From: Pseudarthrobacter naphthalenicus
GTDB lineage: Bacteria > Actinomycetota > Actinomycetes > Actinomycetales > Micrococcaceae
NCBI RefSeq assembly: GCF_029076445.1
Contig: NZ_JARESG010000003.1
Span: 124,001 to 188,000 of the forward strand
Direction of reading: 5' to 3'
DNA length: 64,000 nucleotides
The notes under the pieces are model-generated. The model was not told the origin of the DNA. It was given only the letters and a program-made list of their open reading frames with translations, and did not search any database. The first letter of the stretch is position 1, and each line of letters begins with the position of its first letter. Below are positions 46,214-53,250 of the stretch, piece by piece. The position numbers and the translations under genes are program-made.

Positions 46214-47591
46214 GAAAGAATTCACGCGTCGCAAGCTACTGGGGATGGTGGGCGTCGGTGTGGCCGTCGGGCTCCTCGGAGGTGATGTCCAAGGGGGCAG
46301 GATGCCCGATCTCGTCACCAGGTGCCGTTTCGGTGCCTACGCGACTGATGAGCCGTACCCTATCGAATCCCACTTCGCCTTGGAGGCTCGACTCGGCGGG
46401 ACCAAGCTTCCCGTCGCTTCATGGTTCCAGGCATGGGGGGGCGGCTGGATCAAGTCCGAGGCAGACAAGCTGGCGGCGCGCGGAGGCTACGATATCCTCA
46501 TGTGCTGGGAGCCGCACAAGATCAATTTCGACTCGATCCTGCGCGGCGAGCATGACGCCTACATCCGCTCCTACATCGCGGAAGCGGCGGCCTACCCGAA
46601 CCTGGTGTCCCTGCGTCCCTTCCACGAGTCCAATGGCGACTGGTATGACTGGGCGCCCGGCTCGGGCCGGGGGTACGTCCGCGACGCCACGCAGTGGAAG
46701 GAAGCCTGGCGGCACGTCGTGGGCGTCGCCCGGACGGTGCCCAACTCCAGCCGGGTGAAGTTCTATTGGTGCATGAACGGTAATGACGCGGGCGGCCCGA
46801 GTATGGAGATGCTCTGGCCAGGCAAGGAGTGGGTCGACATCATCGGTGTTGATGCTTACGACTGGGGCGCCCCGGGTGGTGGGTCGTTCGACCAGATCCA
46901 CGCCGATGCCTACCGTAGGACCACCGCGCTCCACCCCACAGCAGAGTACTGGGTCGGGGAGACAGGCCGGGATAACCTCGGTGACACAGCCGAGTGGTAC
47001 CGGGGGGCTTATCGGTCCCAGCAGTTCCCCCGGATGACTACGGTCTGCTGGTTCCACAAGAACAACTTCGTGGTGGACGGCAACCACGGTTCGCTAGCGG
47101 TGCACCGGGCGGAGCTGCCCCGGGCTCCTCAGTACGCTGGTGGCTTCCCTGCGAGCGGGACCGGAGGCCGGACCACGATGCCCCCGGCCGCGAAACTGCC
47201 CGCCGCCCCGGCGACCATAGATGTATCCGTGGCCCGGCCCATGGGCGGGGGGATGTACGAGTTCAACGTTAACTGGACAGCCCCCAAGGACGCCAGTATG
47301 GTCACGGGCTACCACGTGGCTCAGGCCAGTTCGACGCAGTGGAAGTCGGCGCTGCTCCCGACGACGGTTCGAACCTTCAAATTGACTAACTTCAAACTCG
47401 GCGAGGAGATCAGGGTCTCGGTCACAGCTACCAACGGCACGCGGGAGGGTCCGGCCGCCCTTGCAGCCACCAAGATCGCGGACACGGTCCCGAGGCCCGC
47501 GCCGACCCCTATGCCGTCGCCCGCGACTGTCACGGAGTGGCTCGTTGTTAGCCCGAATCACCCGACCAGCACGAGGAGGCCACCAGCATGA
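46191..47591 (+). CDS. Tat-exported GH26 glycoside hydrolase with FN3-like domain
   Basis: 466 residues from a GTG start inside the end of the preceding gene (23-bp overlap). The N-terminus has a twin-arginine motif (FTRRKLLGMVGVGVAVGLLG), supporting this start. The GH26 domain (about 40-320) has the acid/base Glu146 in RPFHESNGDWYDW and nucleophile Glu257 in YWVGETG, spaced as in the family. An FN3-like domain follows (about 343-430). GH26 enzymes cut beta-mannan, xylan or mixed-linkage glucan; here a trimming role on the cluster's own glycan is likely. Confidence 0.87.
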   Translation: MQPPASDEKEFTRRKLLGMVGVGVAVGLLGGDVQGGRMPDLVTRCRFGAYATDEPYPIESHFALEARLGGTKLPVASWFQAWGGGWIKSEADKLAARGGYDILMCWEPHKINFDSILRGEHDAYIRSYIAEAAAYPNLVSLRPFHESNGDWYDWAPGSGRGYVRDATQWKEAWRHVVGVARTVPNSSRVKFYWCMNGNDAGGPSMEMLWPGKEWVDIIGVDAYDWGAPGGGSFDQIHADAYRRTTALHPTAEYWVGETGRDNLGDTAEWYRGAYRSQQFPRMTTVCWFHKNNFVVDGNHGSLAVHRAELPRAPQYAGGFPASGTGGRTTMPPAAKLPAAPATIDVSVARPMGGGMYEFNVNWTAPKDASMVTGYHVAQASSTQWKSALLPTTVRTFKLTNFKLGEEIRVSVTATNGTREGPAALAATKIADTVPRPAPTPMPSPATVTEWLVVSPNHPTSTRRPPA

Positions 47592-47660
47592 CGATCACCA
47601 TCACTCCCGCATCCGCTGGCGTGCCCAGCTGGCCGACACCCGAGAAGGAACGCGTGCCGA

Positions 47661-48281
47661 ATGACAGCTGTCCTGGCGATTGGAAGCCACCCCGACGATA
47701 TCGAACTGGGCTGCGGTGGCACACTGGCCCGGCACGTCCCATCCGGCGATGACGTCTATATGCTCGTCATCACCACTGGCGAGGCCGGACCCAGCATCGT
47801 GAGCGCGCGGGTCCGGGAACAGCTCGCGGCAGCCGAGATTTTGGGCGTGCCTCGGGGCCGCCTGTTCCGGGGCGAATTGCCTGACGGCCGCGTGAGTAAC
47901 TACGAGCTGGATCTCGTACACACCATCGAGCGCGCCATCACCCAGACCCAGGCCGAGGTGGTGTACAGCCACGGCAACTTGGACAGCCACCAGGATAACC
48001 GCGCCGTGGCCGAGGCGACTTGGGGTGCGGCCCGACAGGCGCGGCGGGTGCTGTGCTACGACAGCCCGTCCAGCCACTCCTTCAACCCTAGTGTGTTCGT
48101 GGATATCACTAGCACGGTGGACAAGAAGTGCGAGGCGCTCAACGCCCACTCAAGCCAAGTCGGCAACTCCACCATGGCATCGACATCATTGGTGATGACC
48201 CAAGCCGGCTACCGGGGATTCCAGGCTCGGGTAGAGGCCGCCGAGGGCTTTATGCCTCACCGGCTGCTCCTCGACGTCTAG
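47661..48281 (+). CDS. PIG-L family N-acetylglucosaminyl deacetylase
   Basis: 206-residue zinc-dependent deacetylase. The metal motif is HPDDIELGCGG (His10, Asp12, Asp13) and the third ligand region is HGNLDSHQDNRAVAEA. No signal peptide is seen, so it acts in the cytoplasm, for instance on an activated sugar or lipid-linked GlcNAc. AAGGAA lies nine bases before the ATG. It is the last gene of the plus-strand exopolysaccharide cluster and suggests amino-sugar chemistry. Confidence 0.9.
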   Translation: MTAVLAIGSHPDDIELGCGGTLARHVPSGDDVYMLVITTGEAGPSIVSARVREQLAAAEILGVPRGRLFRGELPDGRVSNYELDLVHTIERAITQTQAEVVYSHGNLDSHQDNRAVAEATWGAARQARRVLCYDSPSSHSFNPSVFVDITSTVDKKCEALNAHSSQVGNSTMASTSLVMTQAGYRGFQARVEAAEGFMPHRLLLDV

Positions 48282-48328
48282 CCCGAACCGCCCGCCGTCT
48301 TCAAATCGAGGTTCGCGCCTACTTACAG

Positions 48329-48982
48329 TCACCGCCCGAAGCGGAAGCCGTCCCGATCGATTTTCCGGGCCGGGACGCCTGCCCAGGTTTCGCCGTCGGG
48401 CACGTTGGAGAGCACCGCAGCTCCCATACCAACCGTCGCGTAGGCCCCGACCGAGGTGCCTTCCCGGACGCTGGAATTCATCCCCAGTGAGGCTGCGTGG
48501 CCTATCCGGACACCGCCGCCCAATGACACTCCGGCGTCGAAGGTCGCGAAGTCCGCCACGTTGTCGTCGTGGGTGAACGTCACGGACGGCATTGCCACCA
48601 CGTGTGAGCCGAGGGTGACTGACGCTGTCAGGGTCACGTTGCGCAGCAGGATGCTGCCCCGGCCGATCCGGCAGCCCTCCGGGCATTCCACCGACGGGTC
48701 GATCGCGGTGGCGTACCGGGCCTCGTGCAGTCCCATGGCGGCGAGCCGTTGCACCACATTTTCGCGTGACCTGCCTGCGCTGAGGCAGACCAGGACGAAG
48801 GCGTGCAGGTAGGAGGGTGCGTCATCAATGGTTCCCAGGACCGGCGCCCCGTCTACGGTGACCCCGGCCAATTCCTTGTCATCATCGAGCACCCCCACAA
48901 CGTCGTACTGGCCGCTGCTCCGCACCATCGCCAGGACTTCGCGGGCCAGGCCGCTCGCCGCAACGAGGATCAGCTCACTCAT
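48329..48982 (-). CDS. NeuD-like sugar O-/N-acyltransferase
   Basis: 217 residues. An N-terminal Rossmann-like region (ELILVAASGLAREVLAMVRS) is followed by left-handed beta-helix hexapeptide repeats (about 100-215), the layout of NeuD/PglD sugar acyltransferases. The acyl-CoA substrate and sugar are unknown. It overlaps the preceding DegT-like gene by 4 bp and converges with the PIG-L gene, so it belongs to a separate transcript facing the exopolysaccharide cluster. Confidence 0.87.
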   Translation of the reverse strand: MSELILVAASGLAREVLAMVRSSGQYDVVGVLDDDKELAGVTVDGAPVLGTIDDAPSYLHAFVLVCLSAGRSRENVVQRLAAMGLHEARYATAIDPSVECPEGCRIGRGSILLRNVTLTASVTLGSHVVAMPSVTFTHDDNVADFATFDAGVSLGGGVRIGHAASLGMNSSVREGTSVGAYATVGMGAAVLSNVPDGETWAGVPARKIDRDGFRFGR

Positions 48983-50145
48983 CGGGCCGCAGCCCTGGCG
49001 GCAGTTTGGATCGTGTTGATGACACGGTTAATGCTGACTGTGTCCAGTTCGTGGTAAACGGGTAGGACCAATGTGCTGTCCGTGAGCCATTCGGTGTGCT
49101 GCAGCCGCGCGTTGCCGGTGTCGCGCCAGCGGTACGCCGGCTGCCGGTGTGCCGCCATGACGCCGCGGGTGGCCCCAATGCCCGCGTCAGCCAGCCTTGA
49201 AAGCAGGCCTTCCCGGCTGGTGGCAAATTGCGGTAGAACCTCGATCCAGAACGAGCGGAAGTTTGTGACGCCATGAAGCGGGTCCGCCGCCAGCCGCAGG
49301 CCGGCTATGCCCCCTAGCCCCGCAGCGTACGTGGCCGCAATCCCCCGGCGCCGTGCCACGATCTGGGCAAGGCGGCGTAGCTGCGCAATCCCGACGGCGG
49401 CCTGCAGGTCTGTCATCCCGTAGTTGAAGCCAACCTCGAGAAACACTTCCCGTGGTGCCGGTACGGAGTCCTGGCGCTCAACATCGGCGAGGCTTCGGGA
49501 GTGCTCACGGAGCGTTCGGGCCCGTGCGGCCCAGTCCGTCCTGTGCGTGGTGAGCATCCCCCCTTCACCCGTGGTGATGACTTCCCCCGGGCGGAACGAC
49601 CAGACGGCCAAATCTGCTCCGGTGCCGACAGGCCTGCCCTTGTAGAGGGATCCGACGGCGGAGGCGGCATCCTCGATCACGGTGATCTCATGCCTGTCGC
49701 ATAGCTCCCGGATCGGGTCCAGATCCACGGGAATCCCGCCTTGGTCAACCACAATGACCGCGCGCGTGTCCAAGGTCAGGGCTGCGCGGATTGTCTCGGC
49801 GGTGGCGTTACCTGTGGACGGGTCGACGTCGCAAAATACTGGACGCGCCCCCACATACGTGACGGCGTTGGCGACGGCTATGAACGCCAGCGAAGGCACA
49901 ACTACGTCGTCCCCCTGGCCCACACCGGCCACAACCAAAGCCAGGTGCAGCGCGGCCGTGCAACTGGATGTGGCCACCGCGTGGGGAACCTCGTGCGCCG
50001 TACCGAAGTCCGACTCGAACTTCTCGACTTTGGGCCCTTGTGCCACCCATCCGGAAGCGATTACCTCGGTAAGCGCCTGTGATTCCTCGGCACCGAGCCA
50101 AGGCTGCATGACGTTGATCCGGGCAAGTGCTGTTTCCGGAATCAT
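48979..50145 (-). CDS. DegT/DnrJ/EryC1-family protein lacking the PLP lysine
   Basis: 388-residue fold-type I protein of the sugar aminotransferase family, with IEDAASAVGSLYKGRPVG before the cofactor site. At the expected PLP-lysine position the sequence reads SFRPGEVITTGEGGM: Glu188 (codon complement at 49582-49584) replaces the lysine seen in SFHPxKxxTTGEGG of normal members. It cannot form the usual Schiff base. ColD, a relative, uses His here and is a dehydratase. The function is therefore uncertain: a non-aminotransferase reaction, a scaffold or a regulator. Coupled to the NeuD-like gene. Confidence 0.85.
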   Translation of the reverse strand: MIPETALARINVMQPWLGAEESQALTEVIASGWVAQGPKVEKFESDFGTAHEVPHAVATSSCTAALHLALVVAGVGQGDDVVVPSLAFIAVANAVTYVGARPVFCDVDPSTGNATAETIRAALTLDTRAVIVVDQGGIPVDLDPIRELCDRHEITVIEDAASAVGSLYKGRPVGTGADLAVWSFRPGEVITTGEGGMLTTHRTDWAARARTLREHSRSLADVERQDSVPAPREVFLEVGFNYGMTDLQAAVGIAQLRRLAQIVARRRGIAATYAAGLGGIAGLRLAADPLHGVTNFRSFWIEVLPQFATSREGLLSRLADAGIGATRGVMAAHRQPAYRWRDTGNARLQHTEWLTDSTLVLPVYHELDTVSINRVINTIQTAARAAAR

Positions 50146-50294
50146 CGGGAACCCTGCTTTCTTGGTCGCGGCCTGTTCCCCTCATCCAAAATTTAGTCTC
50201 GAATGGGACGTTACTTGTTAGGAATACCAGGGCTGTGCGGGTGCCAGAAAGCAACAGTGCGGATACTGCGGGTACCTGCGGGTAGCCTGCCTGC

Positions 50295-52982
50295 CTAGAG
50301 GACCGGCAGAACGTACGGCTCCCGGGAAGGAGTTTCCTTGCCGGCGGCCAAGGCCGTCAGCTGCGCCCGCGATTCAACCCCGAGCTTTCGGTAGATGGCC
50401 GTCAGGCGTACCTCCACGGTCCGGATGGAGACGAACAACGTGGCAGCTATTTCCTTATTGCGCATGCCGCGGCAAACCATCGTGGCGAGGGCGCGTTCGT
50501 GGTCGGCAAGCATCATCAAAGCCGGATTGCCCGGAGAGCGCGGCGGCTCCGACCGCTCGTCGAGGAGAAGGTGGTCGACGTGCTGGGTCCAGGCCTGCGC
50601 GCCCGCCTCGTCAAACATCACCTTTGCACGCAATAGCCCGTCCCTGGCATCCCGTAGCCTGCCCAGGGCACCCAGCCGCTCCGCGTAGCACAGCAAAGTC
50701 CGGGCCCGTTCCAGCCGCGAGTCGTTGCCCGTCCTGCTCTCCAGCGCCTGGCTAAACAGTTGAAGCGACTGTTCGCCGTCGGCCAGCATCGCGCGGCTGC
50801 GCGCCACAGCCATCAGCAGCCAAGGGGACCTCAGCCCCACTGCGCGGCCCTCAAACCGGTGGAGGGCCTGGGTTGCCTCGCGATGGCGCCCAAGACGAAT
50901 CAGGACTTCCACGAGATCCGCCTCGCAGCGGAGAAGTGTGGGATTGGCGAACCTCATACCGATCTCGGCGGCGCGGGACAGATGCGCGCAGGCCTCTGCC
51001 AGATTGCCGCGCATCAGCGCGAAGTGACCCTGCCAGGCAGCCAACTGGGCAGTGATGGCAGGATGGCTGTCCACCCCGGAAAAGTGGTGGGCGTCGGCAA
51101 CATGAAGCTGGGCCAGCGCCTCATCGCCCAAGGAATAGGCTCGCCACACGCGGAAAATGTGCCGCATCCCGCGGTGATATTTGGTCTCGGGCTCGGTGAG
51201 TTCAAGGTCCTCGATGAGGCGCAGGGCTTTCCGGACGTTCCCGGCACGGATCTCATTGTCCACTGCGAAGTATTCTGCTGTCTCGCGCCAGTTGACGTTG
51301 CTCGCATCGACTGAGCTCCGCACCACGGCGAAGGCCTCCTGGGCGCGGTCATGGTGTTCCGCATAGGAGAGGGCGCGGCCCAGCACCAAAAGACTGGCCT
51401 CTGTGCTGGCGGCGTCGGGTTTCCGGCCGAATTGCTCCGTGTTGCCCCTGATCGACTCAATCAGAAGCCTGGCGCGGTCAGCCACTGCGGAGCAGTCCTT
51501 GGAGGCGGCTTCCTGGAAATCGTCGGCCTGGTGGAGCAGCCCGACAGCGTCGTCCAGTTCCCACCGTTCGGCGTAGTAGAGGGAACCGACGGCCAAGAGG
51601 GTGGCGGCATAGGCGGGGTCATGCTGGCCGAACTCTTTGACCAGGCGCAGCACCATGCAGGATCGAACTGCGGCACCTTGGATGAACTGAATTTCGAAGG
51701 CCAGCCCCGTCAGCCGAAGAATCAGGGCCGGATTGCGGGTTATTCGCCGGGCCCAGTCCAAGTACCGCTTGGCATAGACGAATTCGCCCCTGTTGAACAG
51801 GAGCTCCGCCACGGTGGTGAGCCGCGCCGCCGTTTCCGCCTCCCAGGGATTGATCGTCAATGCGCGTTCAATGTACTCCACGGCGAAAGGCATTTCGCCG
51901 GCCCGGATCAGATCGACTGCAAACCGGAGGAGGCCGAAGGGAGTTTGGCGCTCGAGCGCGCTGAAGCTCAGATGCCAGCGGCGGGCGAACTGGTCGGCCT
52001 CACCGGCCGCTTCCGCCAGGGCGCGGTGGTTGGCGGTGCGGACCGCTGGCGTCATGGCGGCGAAAACATAACCGCGCAGGAGTTGGTCCTTGATCCGGAG
52101 GTGCGGTCCGGACCGGCTGAGCATGCCATTCGCAAGGAGCTCATCCACTCCTGTCCACACGTCGCCGTACACCTTTTCGAGCGTGGCAACATCGCTTCGG
52201 CAGGACAGGGACATCAGATCAAGGACTTGACGGGCGGCAGGCGAGAGTGCGCCCACTTTCGCGGCGAACTCGGATTCAAAGCTTCCCTTGCAGGGAAGCG
52301 GCACGGGAAGCGCGTACTTACCTTCCGTATGGCGTTCCACCAGGCAGGTGTAAAGCTCGGCGGCGGCCAGCGGGTTTCCCTCGGTTGCTGCGGCAACTGC
52401 GTGGACCACCGCCGTCGCAGTCTGCCGCGCCGGAATAGCTTCCAGTATCCGAATGGTGTCGTTATAGGTCAGGGGCTTCAGATGCAGGGCCGGGAGACTG
52501 CCGAAGGGGCTGTCCGGCGCCTCGTTCCGGACGCTGGCGATGAGTACGATGTCCGTTCCGGCCAGGCGGCGGGCGAGGAACCCGATGACCGCCTGACTGC
52601 TGGAGTCAAGCTGGTCCGCATCGTCAATGACGACGACGGTTCGTGAGGAGGAGCGCTGATGAAGCCCATCGAGAAGCATCGTGGCAACCATGGGAACGTC
52701 CAGGGAGCGGGTCGAGTCCCGGAGCAGTTCATCGGCGAACCGGCCCAGGATTGGATCGTCGATTCCGTTCAGCAGCGCGGTAAGGCCTGAAAGCGGCCAG
52801 TCGGACTCTGCTGCACTTGCCCGCAGGAAAACAGTCCTATGGTCCGAAAGCCGGGGAATTTCGGACAAAAGAGCGGACTTGCCCAGCCCCCGCGGTCCAA
52901 CCACGGTGAGGGCAGCTTCCTTCGGGCCCCGGATCACCGCCAGGATCCGGTCCAGCTCCTTGTTCCGGCCAATCAACGACAT
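50295..52982 (-). CDS. LuxR-family regulator with AAA ATPase and TPR-like region (LAL type)
   Basis: 895 residues. An N-terminal STAND-type ATPase domain has Walker A GPRGLGKS (29-36) and Walker B VVVIDDADQLD. A long alpha-helical region (about 350-800), likely TPR repeats, precedes a C-terminal LuxR helix-turn-helix (about 830-885; RGMRNKEIAATLFVSIRTVE). This is the large MalT/LAL regulator type. The start ATG at 52982 (MSLIGRNKELDRILAVIRG) fits; further upstream sequence is atypical. It may control the adjacent exopolysaccharide genes or the restriction gene, but the sequence does not say. Confidence 0.9.
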   Translation of the reverse strand: MSLIGRNKELDRILAVIRGPKEAALTVVGPRGLGKSALLSEIPRLSDHRTVFLRASAAESDWPLSGLTALLNGIDDPILGRFADELLRDSTRSLDVPMVATMLLDGLHQRSSSRTVVVIDDADQLDSSSQAVIGFLARRLAGTDIVLIASVRNEAPDSPFGSLPALHLKPLTYNDTIRILEAIPARQTATAVVHAVAAATEGNPLAAAELYTCLVERHTEGKYALPVPLPCKGSFESEFAAKVGALSPAARQVLDLMSLSCRSDVATLEKVYGDVWTGVDELLANGMLSRSGPHLRIKDQLLRGYVFAAMTPAVRTANHRALAEAAGEADQFARRWHLSFSALERQTPFGLLRFAVDLIRAGEMPFAVEYIERALTINPWEAETAARLTTVAELLFNRGEFVYAKRYLDWARRITRNPALILRLTGLAFEIQFIQGAAVRSCMVLRLVKEFGQHDPAYAATLLAVGSLYYAERWELDDAVGLLHQADDFQEAASKDCSAVADRARLLIESIRGNTEQFGRKPDAASTEASLLVLGRALSYAEHHDRAQEAFAVVRSSVDASNVNWRETAEYFAVDNEIRAGNVRKALRLIEDLELTEPETKYHRGMRHIFRVWRAYSLGDEALAQLHVADAHHFSGVDSHPAITAQLAAWQGHFALMRGNLAEACAHLSRAAEIGMRFANPTLLRCEADLVEVLIRLGRHREATQALHRFEGRAVGLRSPWLLMAVARSRAMLADGEQSLQLFSQALESRTGNDSRLERARTLLCYAERLGALGRLRDARDGLLRAKVMFDEAGAQAWTQHVDHLLLDERSEPPRSPGNPALMMLADHERALATMVCRGMRNKEIAATLFVSIRTVEVRLTAIYRKLGVESRAQLTALAAGKETPSREPYVLPVL

Positions 52983-53250
52983 AGAAGTCCCCAATCCTTG
53001 AAGAAGGAGACCTGCAGCGCCCTGCACTTCACCACACCACCGTCCAGCCAGCTGCTTGACTGATCGGGCCCAACTACGGTTACCCAGCCGATGGATGACA
53101 ATGTAGCCCGGCCGTATTGGGGCGCACCACAGTACTTGTGGACCCAACGAACTAAGTACTACTACTTAGGAGTACTCACTTTCCTGTGGCGCGGGCTTCT
53201 GAGTGGGCCGGTGCCGGCATGGCGGGCCGCCTCGGTCAGGGACGGTTGCG

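Noticed and set aside
47588..47758. Short frame beginning ATGACGATCACC overlapping the PIG-L gene start
   Set aside because: It runs out of frame into the PIG-L gene and has no motif; the PIG-L ATG at 47661 has its own ribosome binding site.
53135..53180. CTAAGTA and TACTTAG inverted repeat considered as an IS end
   Set aside because: It resembles the IS701-like end only in the TAGTACT-like word; no second end or transposase remnant is found near it. It may be a simple hairpin.
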